DNA from: Aureispira sp. CCB-E | GTDB taxonomy: Bacteria > Bacteroidota > Bacteroidia > Chitinophagales > Saprospiraceae | NCBI RefSeq assembly: GCF_031326345.1 | Contig: NZ_CP133671.1 | Coordinates: 3,038,001 to 3,102,000 of the forward strand | Direction of reading: 5' to 3' | DNA: 64,000 nucleotides | In this document: positions 35,431-45,270 of the stretch, piece by piece | Position numbering within the stretch: the stretch's first letter is position 1 | How the letters are laid out: each line of letters opens with the position of its first letter | Made by a program: the position numbers and the translations under genes | Notes under the pieces: model-generated | Seen by the model: the letters and a program-made list of their open reading frames with translations, nothing else | Told to the model about the DNA's origin: nothing | Database searches by the model: none

Positions 35431-36162
35431 ATGGAAAAAGAATCGAACAAAGATATCTATGAACCTGCTTTTGTTGAAAATTTATTTGATAACATGAGTA
35501 ATTCTTATGAAAGAATAAATGTCCTGTTTTCATTTGGTTTTACACATTTCTGGCGAAGAAAAATGATCAAGAAAACCGCCATTTTGGAGACAAAAAAAGT
35601 TAAAATTATTGACTTGATGTCGGGAATGGGAGAAACTTGGGATGCTATAAAAAAGAGGTATCCCAATTCCGAATTAACAGCCTTAGATATTTCAGAAGGA
35701 ATGTTAAAAAGGGCTAGGAAAAAGAACAGTAAGACTTACCAAGGGAAGGTTAAGATTTTGAATGAAAATATTCTAAAGAGCTCCTTAGAATCCGAAAGTT
35801 ATGATATTGTTTATAGTGCTTTTGGGTTAAAAACTTTCAGTAAAGAACAAATAAAAAAATTAGCAATAGAAGTCAACAGAATTTTAAAACCTGGAGGAGC
35901 GTTTGCCTTTGTTGAGATTTCGGAACCAAAGCATCCTCTATTACACTTGTTCTATTATTTATACGTAGGGAAAATTACACCCCAAATTACAAAATTACTT
36001 TTAGGAGATCCTATAGAATATAAGATGCTTTGGGAATATACTCAAAGGTATAAAGATTCTAAATGGGTTGCAGAAATATTTCAAGAGGTTGGTTTGGACA
36101 CAAACTATGATCAATACTTCTTCGGCTGTGGTTCTGGTATTCATGGAAAAAAAATAAAGTAA
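35431..36162 (+). CDS. UbiE/MenG-like class I methyltransferase
   Basis: The 243-residue SAM-dependent methyltransferase opens with the UbiE-type phrase VENLFDNMSNSYERINVLFSFGFTHFWRRKMI. Motif I is IIDLMSGMGETW (about 70-81), motif II is ELTALDISEGML and motif III is ILKPGGAFAFVEISEP (about 152-167). UbiE/MenG methylates ubiquinone or menaquinone precursors, but this copy has an unusual motif I (DLMSGMG in place of DxxxGTG), so its substrate could differ. It is transcribed alone. Confidence 0.8.
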   Translation: MEKESNKDIYEPAFVENLFDNMSNSYERINVLFSFGFTHFWRRKMIKKTAILETKKVKIIDLMSGMGETWDAIKKRYPNSELTALDISEGMLKRARKKNSKTYQGKVKILNENILKSSLESESYDIVYSAFGLKTFSKEQIKKLAIEVNRILKPGGAFAFVEISEPKHPLLHLFYYLYVGKITPQITKLLLGDPIEYKMLWEYTQRYKDSKWVAEIFQEVGLDTNYDQYFFGCGSGIHGKKIK

Positions 36163-36335
36163 CAGTTTTGATTTTTGTAATCAAAATAGGGGAGAAAGTG
36201 ATTTTGGACGACATAAGTTTGTTACAACAGCAATGATGTTATTGTGATAATAATTTCTAATCAAAAATGTTTTCAATAGAACAATAATTTGCAGCACAAT
36301 TAACTGCCAAAGTCAAAGTAAAACTTTGAATATAA

Positions 36336-37664
36336 ATGAACTATACAACACAACAACACAGCAATTGGTGGGATGGTCCAGAATCCTTTCAACCTTGTTT
36401 AGAACAAGACATCACAACAGAAGTAGCTATTATCGGAGGTGGTTTTACAGGATTGTATACGGCTTTACAACTTCGAGAATTTGGAGTGGATGTCAGTGTC
36501 TTGGAAAAGGGATTTGCAGGGAGTGCTGGCAGTGGTCGTAACTCTGGTTATGTAGACAGCTTGATTGGAAAAGACTTTCCTTCTTTGCTTAAAATGAATA
36601 GATTAGAACGAGCTAAAGAACTGTGTAATTTTTCGGTGGAAGCTGTTAGGCGGTTGGAACATTTTATTAAAAGCCACCAAATTGATTGCGATTATGTAGA
36701 TCACGGTAATATTAATGTTGCGGTTCATCCAAAGCAAATTAAGCGCCTCAAACATTTAGAAGCCGTTGGTGCTGAATTGGGGCTTCATTTCAAGTATTTA
36801 GAGGAGGGGGCGATGCGCGAACGAGGAATTCCTAATGCATTTTTGGCAGGAATTCATGATACTATTGGAGGGACTGTTAATCCAGGAAAATTGATCGATT
36901 TTGTTCGAAAGTTAGCTATTTCTAGAGGTGTTAAGTTGTATGAAAATACGCCTGTTCTCAAAGTTCATAATAGTTCCCCCGTTCGCCTTGATACGCCAAA
37001 AGGTACGGTCTATGCTCAAAAAGTAGTATTGGCTACGAATGCCTTTACAGCATCTTTAGGCTGGAAAAAGCGTGTTCTTTCTCCAATTTGGGCGGGTATG
37101 TTCGAAACAGCTCCTTTAAGCCCAGATCAACAAGAAATATTGCAATGGCATCATAAAGAGGGAATTTACACGGCTCATGAGAAACTTGAAAGTTATCGGA
37201 GAACAACGAGAAATACACTAATTGCTGGAGGGAAATACATCAAAATTCCTTATGGTTTTAAATTGGGAGATATTTCTCAACCCCAAATGACCAATCAGAT
37301 CGCTGCTGTGTTTCGTCAGAGATTTCCAGCATTGAAAGATTTGGAATTAGCAACTTTTTGGGGTGGTTGGATTGGTATCCCCTTGGATTTCATGCCTACA
37401 ATTGGAGTAACAGGTAAGCATAAAAACATCTTTTATGGAATGGGGTATGCTGGGCACGGTGTACCACAGACTTTTTTGGTTGGGGAAATTTTGGGGCACA
37501 AAGTTTATGGAAAGGAACACCCGTTGGGCAATGTACTGACTCGAAGAACCTTGCCAATTCCACCAGAACCTTTCAAATGGTTGGCTTCTACGGCTATAGA
37601 CAAAGTATTGGGTTGGGTTGATAATAGAGTGGACCGAGAAGTGGCAAAACTAGAACGTAAATAA
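36336..37664 (+). CDS. FAD-dependent oxidoreductase (DAO family)
   Basis: The 442-residue product has a dinucleotide-binding motif AIIGGGFTGLYTALQLREFG (about 31-50). The GSGRNSGYVDSL loop follows (about 66-77), as in D-amino-acid oxidase-like and gamma-glutamylputrescine-oxidase-like enzymes. The C-terminal FAD contact is FYGMGYAGHGVPQTFLVGE (about 367-385). It likely oxidises a primary or secondary amine; the substrate is not clear. No signal peptide is seen. It is convergent with the 1518-aa adhesin gene and separated by a terminator. Confidence 0.85.
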   Translation: MNYTTQQHSNWWDGPESFQPCLEQDITTEVAIIGGGFTGLYTALQLREFGVDVSVLEKGFAGSAGSGRNSGYVDSLIGKDFPSLLKMNRLERAKELCNFSVEAVRRLEHFIKSHQIDCDYVDHGNINVAVHPKQIKRLKHLEAVGAELGLHFKYLEEGAMRERGIPNAFLAGIHDTIGGTVNPGKLIDFVRKLAISRGVKLYENTPVLKVHNSSPVRLDTPKGTVYAQKVVLATNAFTASLGWKKRVLSPIWAGMFETAPLSPDQQEILQWHHKEGIYTAHEKLESYRRTTRNTLIAGGKYIKIPYGFKLGDISQPQMTNQIAAVFRQRFPALKDLELATFWGGWIGIPLDFMPTIGVTGKHKNIFYGMGYAGHGVPQTFLVGEILGHKVYGKEHPLGNVLTRRTLPIPPEPFKWLASTAIDKVLGWVDNRVDREVAKLERK

Positions 37665-37718
37665 GTAATCGTTCAAAAAAAATAATCCCATTTTTTGTTC
37701 TTATTTTTATAAAATAAA

Positions 37719-37758
37719 GAGACTGTTAGAAAATCTAACAGCCCCTCTATAATTAAAA
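37719..37758. terminator. Bidirectional terminator between convergent genes
   Basis: AGAGACTGTTAGA-AAA-TCTAACAGCCCCTCT forms a stem, with A-rich and T-rich flanks. Confidence 0.75.
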
Positions 37759-37781
37759 AAATCAACGAACGACTAAAGTCA

Positions 37782-40700
37782 TTAAGACTTAGAAATAATT
37801 AATTTCTGAGTCGTTGATTTTTCTCCGATATTAAATTGAACCATATATACTCCAGAAGGAAGTTTTGCCGTATTCAATTCAACCGTTTGATTTAAAATAT
37901 TATCAAATGTCTCTTGAAGAACGATTTGTCCTATTGTATTAACTACTTGTATGTTAACGGTTGCTTGTTCCATTAAATCCATTTTCACAAATACATTATC
38001 GTGTGTTGGATTCGGGAACATACTCATGTTAGCTACACCATTAAGCGTATTCACATTTAATACAACTGCTTGGAAAGAAACAACTTCTGTGCAGCCATTA
38101 GCATCTGTGACAACAACATAGTAGGCGTCTCCGGCAACCAAACCTGTTACTGTAGCGCCTGTTTGATTTCCTGTGTTGGGACTCCATTGATAGGTATATC
38201 CAGCAGCTCCACCACTAGCACTTACCGTAGCCGTTCCGTCTGTATGATCGTCAATTGTTGCAGTTATAGCAGTAGGTTCTGTTAATACGACAGAATCAAT
38301 CATTTCACAACCAAAAGCATCTGTAACAGTAACGGTATGCGTTCCAGCAGCAGCATTTACTAGCGAATTATTTGTTTGTCCATTGCTCCATAAGTAAGAA
38401 TAGCTAGGTACGCCACCTGTTACGGTTACCATACCAGAACCACTGTTATTATCATTACAATTTAAATCCGTTCCTACTGTAGTTAGTGACATAACGGGAG
38501 GATCTACCAAGGCAAGCGTTCCTAGTGCAGAACATCCAATAGAATCAGTAACTGTTACCATGTATGTTCCAGCTCCTAAGCCAGTAGCGATGCTTGTTGT
38601 TTGGTTATTAGCTGTTGCATTCCATTGATAAGTATATGGAGCAAAACCACCTAAACCAGTAGTTTCAATTTGACCATTAGCACTGCCTGTACAACCAATA
38701 GGATTGGTAAGTGTTGCACTTAGACTTGTATAAGAGGTCCAAATTGAATCAACAGAAAGGGTATCGTTTGAAGCATTATTATCACCTGTAAAAGTAGTAA
38801 TAACCTGAATCACGGTTGCTCCAGTTGTAGTTGCCAAAATTGTATCAAGAGCAATGGTATCCAATTGATTTCCAATTAAACTGTCAATAGTGCTGGTCTC
38901 TACTACAACTCCATTGACAACAACGTTATAAGGAACATTGTAAACCGTATTGGCTCTGATATTCGCAACAACAACAGAACCTGCAATAACAGATGCATTA
39001 CAATAAACAGAATCTGTATTGAGTAGTGCGATAGGTGCAACGTCATCTGTTGGAATCGGTGCTGGTTGTACTAAGAAACTGTCAATAAAGACATCGTTAT
39101 CTTCATTGGAAACTGTAGACACAGCATAAAAACCGAATTTTACAACTCCTGTATAAGCTGCTAAATTAATAACAACGCGATCTCCTGTATTGGTTGGCTC
39201 AGAACCTGCTACCCATTCTTGCAAGACATTGGCTTTTTCCCAAGTTGCTCCATTATCGGTAGAAACAACTACGGCAATAGTATCATCGACTCCTAAAACA
39301 GTTGCAGAACTATTGTTCCAGTCTGTCAATGCAATATCAAATTCAACTTGGTAAGTAGTCGTACCATTTCCTAAATCAATACTAGGACTAATTAACCATT
39401 CGTCTCTAGAAGTACCATAAAGATTTATTTTAGCAGAACCAGTTGAACCATTGTTGGCAAAGCCATCTGAAGTCCAAGCTGAAGAAGTACCTGTTAATGT
39501 TGTACTGTTTGTTAAAATACCTTCTGCTTCTGACCAACAAGCAGGTACATAAGTCGTAAATTCTTCGAGATAAGTAGGGGTATAAATGCCACAAGGAGTA
39601 GAGAAATTAAAAGGTCCAGCCCATGAACTAGAATCTCCTGCGCCACAAATAGCACGTACGTAAAAACTGTAATCAGTGTTACCAGTAAGACTTGTTGCAT
39701 TGTATGGGTTTGTTCCAGTAACGACAGCGGTACCTGTTCCTTGAACGAAACCTTGAGCACCGTATTCAATCTGCCAAGACGTAGCAGAGCCATTTTCTGT
39801 CCATGCTAAATCAGCTGTTGCAGCAGTGATGTTATTGGCAGCTAGTGCACTAGGCGCAGCACAGCTTGCTAGATTGGTTACCAAGAAATTATCAATAAAG
39901 ACATCGTTGTCTTCGTTAGAAACAGTAGAAACTGTGTAGAAACCAAATTTAACGATACCTGTATAAGCAGATAAGTCAATAACAATGTGATCTCCTGTGT
40001 GACTTGGTTCAGAACCAGCTACCCATTCTTGTAGGATATTTGCATTTTCCCAAGTTACTCCATTATCAGTAGAAATGACAACTGCAATGGTGTCGTCGGA
40101 CCCTAAAACAGTTGCAGAACTATTGTTCCAATCTGTCAATGCAATATCAAATTCAAGTTGATAAGAAGTCGCTGCTGTTCCTAAATCAATGCTAGGGCTA
40201 ATGATCCACTCATCTCTAGCGGTACCATAGAGGTTTATTTTAGCAGCACCAGTTGAACCATTGTTGGCAAAACCATCTGATGTCCATGCAGAGCTTGTTC
40301 CTGTAAGTGTTGAACTAGGTGTTAATCTACCTTCTGCCTCTGACCAACAAGGGTCAAGGTAAGAGGTGAAATCTTCTAAGTAAGTAGGCGAGAAAGGCGT
40401 ACAAGGTGTTGTGAAATTGAATGGTCCAACCCAAGTACTAGAGTCTCCAGCACCACAAATTGCTCGTACATAAAAACTGTAGTCTGTGTTGGCTGTAAGG
40501 CCAGTTATGTTATGAGGGTTTGTTCCAGTAACAACAGCGGTACCCGTTCCTTGTGCAAATCCTTGCGCACCATATTCAACATGCCAAGATGTAGCAGAAC
40601 CATTTTCTGTCCATGCTAAATTTGCGGTTGTATGGCTAGGTATATTAGCCGCTAAAGCACTTGGAGCAGGGCAACTAATCAAAGTTGTAAAATTAAAAGG

Positions 40701-42338
40701 TCCAATCCATGAACTAGAGTCTCCAGCACCACAAATTGCTCGTACATAAAAACTGTAGTCAGTGTTGGCTGTAAGACTAGTTAGATTATGAGGATTGGTT
40801 CCAGTAACGACAGGAGTACCTGTTCCTTGTGTAAAACCTTGTGTGCCATACTCAACTTGCCAAGACGTAGCAGAACCATTTTCTGTCCATGCTAAATCAG
40901 CTGTTGTAGCAGTGATGTTGTTGGCAGCTAGTGCATTAGGAGCAGTACAGCTTGCTAAATTGGTTACTAAGAAATTATCAATAAAGACATCGTTGTCTTC
41001 GTTAGAAACAGTAGAAACTGTGTAGAAACCAAATTTAACAACACCTGTATAGGCTGCTAAGTTAATAACAATGTGATCTCCTGTATGACTTGGTTCAGAA
41101 CCAGCTACCCATTCTTGTAGGATATTTGTATTTTCCCAAGTTGCTCCATTATCAGTAGAAATGACAACTGCAATGGTATCATCTGATCCTAAAACAGTTG
41201 CAGAAGTACTGTTCCAATCTGTCAATGCAATATTAAATTCAAGTTGATAAGAAGTCGCTGCTGTTCCTAAATCAATGCTAGGGCTAATGATCCACTCATC
41301 TCTAGTGGTACCATACAAGTTTATTTTAGCAGCACCACTTGAACCATTATTAGCAAAACCATCCGATGTCCATGCAGAACTTGTTCCTGTAAGTGTTGAA
41401 CTAGGTGTTAATCTACCTTCTGCTTCTGACCAACAAGGATTAAGGTAAGATGTAAAATCTTGCGAATAAGTCGGTGTAAAAGCAATAGGACAAATTGTAG
41501 AGAAATCAAAAGGTCCAGCCCAAGCGCTAGAATCTCCAACGCCACAGATTGAACGAACATAAAAACTATAATCCGTAGTTGGATTAAGACCAGTTAAGCT
41601 GTATGGGTTGGTTCCTGCTAGAACAGTAGTACCTGTTCCTTGTGTAAAACCTTGCGTACCGTATTCAATCTGCCAAGACGTAGCAGAACCATTTTCTGTC
41701 CAACCCAAGTTGGCAGTAGTGCCTGTAATATTATTTGCAGTTAATGAGCTACTAAATGGATGAACACAACTTGGCATTTGCATGACCGCAACATCATCAA
41801 TTAACAAATCATTGTTATAATCTGCCGAGGCACCCCCTGATTCAGCATGAAAGCGAACTTTTAAGCTGTCTCCTCCTCCAAAGGTGAAATTAGTTACATT
41901 AAAACCATACAAATCCCACCCAAAAGAAGTGTTTCCTTGAAGCGATGCAACATTGACCCAAGTGCTACCATTCCAAGCGTCTACGTGTAGCAAATTAAAG
42001 GGGTTTAATGTTCCTGTGTAATGACTTTCGTGATAAAAAGATACATAAGGTGTTGTTAAACTAGAAACGTCAATAGTTGGTGTAACTAGCATAACACTGT
42101 CGTCTGAGCCTGAGAAATCAACCCAAGCATAATTCCCACCATTTCCAGTATGGTCAAGAGTTGCCGATACGTCGAAACCCGCATTGGTGCTGAATTCCCA
42201 AGGACCTCCATTGTTAGAGGTGTTGTTCCAACCTACAGGGGTTGTTCCTGAATCAAACGATTCTGTAAAAACCGTTTGGGCATAAGAAAAGTTACTTAGC
42301 AAAAAGTAGGCTAAGAATAATAATATTTTTTTTTGCAT
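37782..42338 (-). CDS. Giant T9SS adhesin-like protein (cleaved-adhesin, FN3, SprB repeats)
   Basis: The 1518-residue product has a signal peptide (MQKKILLFLAYFLLSNFSYAQ). A MAM/jelly-roll-like domain follows (about 22-190), then alternating fibronectin III-like units (ANNITxxTADLAWTENGSATSWQIEYG) and cleaved-adhesin-type jelly rolls (EAEGRLTPSSTLTGTSSAWT ... DEWIISPSIDLG). These make three jelly-roll copies and four FN3-like copies. A CARDB-like domain lies at about 1100-1220, then three SprB-like repeats (GCTGSANGQIETTGLGGFAPYTYQW, YLWSNGQTNN, YTYQWSPNTG). The sorting domain is MSMFPNPTHDNVFVKM ... KLPSGVYMVQF ... QKLIISKS. It is a T9SS-exported surface protein likely involved in adhesion or gliding. 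Confidence 0.9.
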   Translation of the reverse strand: MQKKILLFLAYFLLSNFSYAQTVFTESFDSGTTPVGWNNTSNNGGPWEFSTNAGFDVSATLDHTGNGGNYAWVDFSGSDDSVMLVTPTIDVSSLTTPYVSFYHESHYTGTLNPFNLLHVDAWNGSTWVNVASLQGNTSFGWDLYGFNVTNFTFGGGDSLKVRFHAESGGASADYNNDLLIDDVAVMQMPSCVHPFSSSLTANNITGTTANLGWTENGSATSWQIEYGTQGFTQGTGTTVLAGTNPYSLTGLNPTTDYSFYVRSICGVGDSSAWAGPFDFSTICPIAFTPTYSQDFTSYLNPCWSEAEGRLTPSSTLTGTSSAWTSDGFANNGSSGAAKINLYGTTRDEWIISPSIDLGTAATSYQLEFNIALTDWNSTSATVLGSDDTIAVVISTDNGATWENTNILQEWVAGSEPSHTGDHIVINLAAYTGVVKFGFYTVSTVSNEDNDVFIDNFLVTNLASCTAPNALAANNITATTADLAWTENGSATSWQVEYGTQGFTQGTGTPVVTGTNPHNLTSLTANTDYSFYVRAICGAGDSSSWIGPFNFTTLISCPAPSALAANIPSHTTANLAWTENGSATSWHVEYGAQGFAQGTGTAVVTGTNPHNITGLTANTDYSFYVRAICGAGDSSTWVGPFNFTTPCTPFSPTYLEDFTSYLDPCWSEAEGRLTPSSTLTGTSSAWTSDGFANNGSTGAAKINLYGTARDEWIISPSIDLGTAATSYQLEFDIALTDWNNSSATVLGSDDTIAVVISTDNGVTWENANILQEWVAGSEPSHTGDHIVIDLSAYTGIVKFGFYTVSTVSNEDNDVFIDNFLVTNLASCAAPSALAANNITAATADLAWTENGSATSWQIEYGAQGFVQGTGTAVVTGTNPYNATSLTGNTDYSFYVRAICGAGDSSSWAGPFNFSTPCGIYTPTYLEEFTTYVPACWSEAEGILTNSTTLTGTSSAWTSDGFANNGSTGSAKINLYGTSRDEWLISPSIDLGNGTTTYQVEFDIALTDWNNSSATVLGVDDTIAVVVSTDNGATWEKANVLQEWVAGSEPTNTGDRVVINLAAYTGVVKFGFYAVSTVSNEDNDVFIDSFLVQPAPIPTDDVAPIALLNTDSVYCNASVIAGSVVVANIRANTVYNVPYNVVVNGVVVETSTIDSLIGNQLDTIALDTILATTTGATVIQVITTFTGDNNASNDTLSVDSIWTSYTSLSATLTNPIGCTGSANGQIETTGLGGFAPYTYQWNATANNQTTSIATGLGAGTYMVTVTDSIGCSALGTLALVDPPVMSLTTVGTDLNCNDNNSGSGMVTVTGGVPSYSYLWSNGQTNNSLVNAAAGTHTVTVTDAFGCEMIDSVVLTEPTAITATIDDHTDGTATVSASGGAAGYTYQWSPNTGNQTGATVTGLVAGDAYYVVVTDANGCTEVVSFQAVVLNVNTLNGVANMSMFPNPTHDNVFVKMDLMEQATVNIQVVNTIGQIVLQETFDNILNQTVELNTAKLPSGVYMVQFNIGEKSTTQKLIISKS

Positions 42339-42760
42339 GTAAAAAGTGAATTAGTTAATGAATAGTAGGGACGATTCCATTTGGGCTGCCAAAGTTATAA
42401 ATTTTTTTTGTATGAAAATTTTGTTTTAAAAGGACTAAAAGCAGTATTTTTCAAAAAAAAATAGAACCTGTTTTAAATGAATAAATTAAGATTTAACTAT
42501 AAATCACTTATAAGTTATATTAATTTGAGGATCTATCTGAAATACCTCAACTTTAACATTTCTATAATTTTTTTTTGTTCTTACAAGCTGTAATCTGCTA
42601 CTTTTGGCAAGGAAGTTTAAAGCATTGAAAGTCTATGAGAAAAGACCTTATATGGGTTTATAATTATATTCTTAAAATAAATTAAAATTTGCTCTAAGTC
42701 TAGGTTTAAACTGTTAACTTGTTGCATATTGATTTTTTTATGTTTTAAATTTAAAATAGA
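42339..42760. other. Divergent AT-rich promoter region
   Basis: About 420 bases with no gene. A minus-strand TAACTTTG (42397-42390) matches the Bacteroidota -7 consensus TAnnTTTG. No terminator is seen. Confidence 0.45.
42390..42397 (-). promoter_or_regulatory. Candidate -7 element (TAnnTTTG) of the adhesin gene
   Basis: TAACTTTG on the minus strand is 52 bases upstream of the start codon. The -33 half is not clear. This is the standard primary-sigma motif of the Bacteroidota. Confidence 0.4.
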
Positions 42761-43294
42761 ATGAGCAAATATTATCGTATAAAGGCTTCTAAAGTAGAAG
42801 GAAATTTGGTCCTACTAAATATTGTAAAAACAAGCTCTGATGCAAAGGGTATAACTGATCATGGCGGATTAGAACAATGGGCTTTAGCTTTTATGATTGA
42901 ACTAAATGAAGAACTATTAGAAGATACCAAAGGGTTTGATATTCATATGGATAAGCATCCATACAAAGAAAAATATCAAAATTTGTATGGTATGAAAATG
43001 GGTAAAAAATATTACGTAGCTGACAGCGATGCAAATGCTGATACATACGAAGGACAGAAAGTTGTTAATCGTTTCAACTTCGGAGGGAAAAATCTTCTTA
43101 TCACTCGCCCTGAGTACAAGCAGTTTTGTCTAGATGCTAAAGATTATTTTGAAGTCAAATCTTTAGAGCAAAATGGTGATCATTACACCATGCTTTTTGA
43201 AGCCAAAGATCCCAATATGATTTATCATCTAAGAGAAGGTATGGAATGGGAGTCATCGGCTTATAATATGTGGGATATGTTGGCTCTTATTTAG
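42761..43294 (+). CDS. Hypothetical protein
   Basis: The 177-residue product looks cytoplasmic and beta-rich in the first 30 residues (YYRIKASKVEGNLVLLNIVKTSSDAKG). Its C-terminus ends in MIYHLREGMEWESSAYNMWDMLALI. No family is recognised. It starts a stretch of orphan genes (42.7-50.7 kb). Confidence 0.65.
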   Translation: MSKYYRIKASKVEGNLVLLNIVKTSSDAKGITDHGGLEQWALAFMIELNEELLEDTKGFDIHMDKHPYKEKYQNLYGMKMGKKYYVADSDANADTYEGQKVVNRFNFGGKNLLITRPEYKQFCLDAKDYFEVKSLEQNGDHYTMLFEAKDPNMIYHLREGMEWESSAYNMWDMLALI

Positions 43295-43342
43295 CAGAGC
43301 ACACGCTTCGCGCCTTGTAATTTTGCAATTGAAAAAAAGAAG

Positions 43343-43972
43343 ATGAAAAATTTAGGAATAATTTTATTAGCTTTTATTAACCTTCTTTGCAAAGGTCAAC
43401 CCGATTCTAAGGCAGAAAGAAATGTTGGCGGTCCTTGTCAAGATTGTGTAGCTCTTTTAGATTTTAGGTTGTTAACCCCAAACCCTAAATCAGTTGACTC
43501 ATTACCTGGTTTCGAAGAAAATGAGCCCCAAATAAAAATAACTGGAACCGTATTCCAAAGGGATGGGAAAACTCCCGCAGATAATGTATTGTTGTATGTT
43601 TATCATGTGGATAGAAATGGGATTTATCAACCAAGTGATGCTCCTGTTGGCTGGGAAAAAAAACATGGACAATACCGTAGTTGGCTAAAAACAGGAGAAA
43701 ATGGAAAATTTGCTTTTTATACTTTTCGACCAGCTCCATATCCTGAAGCGCGAGAACCTGAGCACATTCATATTTATGTAAAAGAACCGAATACTATACC
43801 GTACTACATTGATAGTTATCTTTTTGAGAGTGATCCAACTCTTACGGAAGAAAAAAAACAATCGCTTAAAAATCGTGGTGGTTCGGGAATCGTAAGACTT
43901 GAAATGAAAAATGGAATTTGGACAGCAAATAGAGATTTAATTTTGGGGTTGAACATTCCAGATTACGAATAA
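43343..43972 (+). CDS. Intradiol ring-cleavage dioxygenase-like protein, exported
   Basis: The 209-residue product has a hydrophobic start (MKNLGIILLAFINLLCKGQP). The core has the fold signature of protocatechuate/catechol intradiol enzymes: ITGTVFQRDGKTPADNVLLYVYHVDRNGIYQPSD, HGQYRSWLKTGENGKFAFYTFRPAPYP and PEHIHIYVKEP. The last carries the H-x-H iron ligands; Tyr ligands could be in YQPS and GQYRSW. Extracytoplasmic members exist in Bacteroidota, with unknown substrates. It is followed by the Tat-signal PLP enzyme 68 bases away, and the two may be functionally paired. Confidence 0.7.
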   Translation: MKNLGIILLAFINLLCKGQPDSKAERNVGGPCQDCVALLDFRLLTPNPKSVDSLPGFEENEPQIKITGTVFQRDGKTPADNVLLYVYHVDRNGIYQPSDAPVGWEKKHGQYRSWLKTGENGKFAFYTFRPAPYPEAREPEHIHIYVKEPNTIPYYIDSYLFESDPTLTEEKKQSLKNRGGSGIVRLEMKNGIWTANRDLILGLNIPDYE

Positions 43973-44004
43973 AATATATACTTAAAGCTGTTAAATGTAA
44001 TTTC

Positions 44005-44023
44005 GTTTATCGTTAGGATTGTT
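44005..44023. repeat. Possible solo end of the IS element
   Basis: GTTTATCGTTAGGATTGTT matches 17 of 19 bases of the right end of the IS at 50771-52193. It stands 17 bases upstream of the PLP-enzyme start. No transposase accompanies it. Confidence 0.35.
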
Positions 44024-44040
44024 ATTAGAAAATATATAGG

Positions 44041-45246
44041 ATGAAAAAAGCAATAGGAATAAATAATAGAAGGGATTTCTTTAAAAAAATTGGATTATCT
44101 ACAGCCTCTGTTCTGCTCCCTATAACTAGTTTAAACTCGATGCCTTTGCCTGCGTTGTCCAGAGCCCCTAATCAACCGAATACGCCTGTCAATTTTATTT
44201 ATGATGGTCTTGCTTTGACCCCTCAGGAATATTTAGAAAAGTTAGATCAAATAAATAAGAAACAACCAATTGAGCCAGATTTTTATGGAAATGGAGGTGC
44301 AACTAAACTAATTGAAGATGCTTTTACAAAAATAACAGGAAAAGAAAAAGCGATTTATCTCCCTACTGGTACAATGGCAAATCAACTGGCTATTAAGCTA
44401 CTCAATGGAAACAATACGAAAGTTATAGTGCCCGAAAATTCGCATGTTTTCAGAGATGAGGCAGATGCAGCTCAAAGTGTTCATAGTAAAAGATTGATTC
44501 CGATAGGAAAAGGAAAGCCATATTTTGATGTAGAGGATTTAAAAAATACGATTGACTATACCAATACTAATGAGGTTTTTAAAAGTGGTTTGGGAACGAT
44601 AGTAATTGAAAACCCTGTTAGACGTGCTGATGGAACTGTTGTTCCAATTGAAAAGATAAAGGAAATCTCAAACTATTGCAAAGAGAATAATTATAAAATG
44701 CATTTAGATGGTGCTAGAATTCATCTAGCATCTGCTTTTAGCAATACTTCACTTTTAGAATATGCATCGTATTTTGATACGGTTTATATTTCTCTATATA
44801 AGTATTTAAATGCATCGGGTGGGGCGATGCTTTGTGGGGATGCGGATATAATTGATAAGGTTGCACATCAAATAAAAATACTTGGAGGAACAGTGTATCA
44901 AAGTTGGAGCAACACAGCAATGGCATTGTACTATTTAAATGGAATTGAGGATAGATGGAGCCAAGTTATTCAAAGATCTAAAACAATAATATCTGAGTTG
45001 AATAAAATAGAAGGGCTTCGTATATCTAGTTTAAAAAATGGCACTAATATCTACGACTTAACTCTAGATACAGCAATCAATTTAAAGAAACTAGCTATAT
45101 TTTTGTATGATACATATAATATTTGGTTAGGAAGAGCGAATGAAAAAGGAGTTGTGAAGTTTGTGATTAATGAAAGCCTGTTAACTAGGGATTATAAGGA
45201 TATAATAAATGCTTGGATAGAAGGAATTGAATATGCACGTGGATAA
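44041..45246 (+). CDS. Threonine aldolase-like PLP enzyme with Tat-type signal
   Basis: The 401-residue product starts MKKAIGINNRRDFFKKIGLSTASVLLP, a twin-arginine export signal (NRRDFFKK). The rest is a fold-type I PLP enzyme of the threonine aldolase/beta-eliminating lyase family: FYGNGGATKLIEDAF, TGTMANQLAIKLL (about 117-129), HLDGARIHLASAF (about 220-233) and the Schiff-base lysine in SLYKYLNASGGAML (Lys near 254). Cytoplasmic threonine aldolases lack the leader, so an exported, cofactor-loaded version is unusual and fits Tat transport of folded proteins. It probably cleaves a beta-hydroxy amino acid outside the cytoplasm. Confidence 0.8.
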   Translation: MKKAIGINNRRDFFKKIGLSTASVLLPITSLNSMPLPALSRAPNQPNTPVNFIYDGLALTPQEYLEKLDQINKKQPIEPDFYGNGGATKLIEDAFTKITGKEKAIYLPTGTMANQLAIKLLNGNNTKVIVPENSHVFRDEADAAQSVHSKRLIPIGKGKPYFDVEDLKNTIDYTNTNEVFKSGLGTIVIENPVRRADGTVVPIEKIKEISNYCKENNYKMHLDGARIHLASAFSNTSLLEYASYFDTVYISLYKYLNASGGAMLCGDADIIDKVAHQIKILGGTVYQSWSNTAMALYYLNGIEDRWSQVIQRSKTIISELNKIEGLRISSLKNGTNIYDLTLDTAINLKKLAIFLYDTYNIWLGRANEKGVVKFVINESLLTRDYKDIINAWIEGIEYARG

Positions 45247-45270
45247 AATGTTGTTAAGCATTATTAGAGC

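Noticed and set aside
36230-36335. Possible further MITE remnant before the FAD oxidoreductase
   Set aside because: Only a short AAGTAAAACTTTGA stretch matches and no ends are visible.
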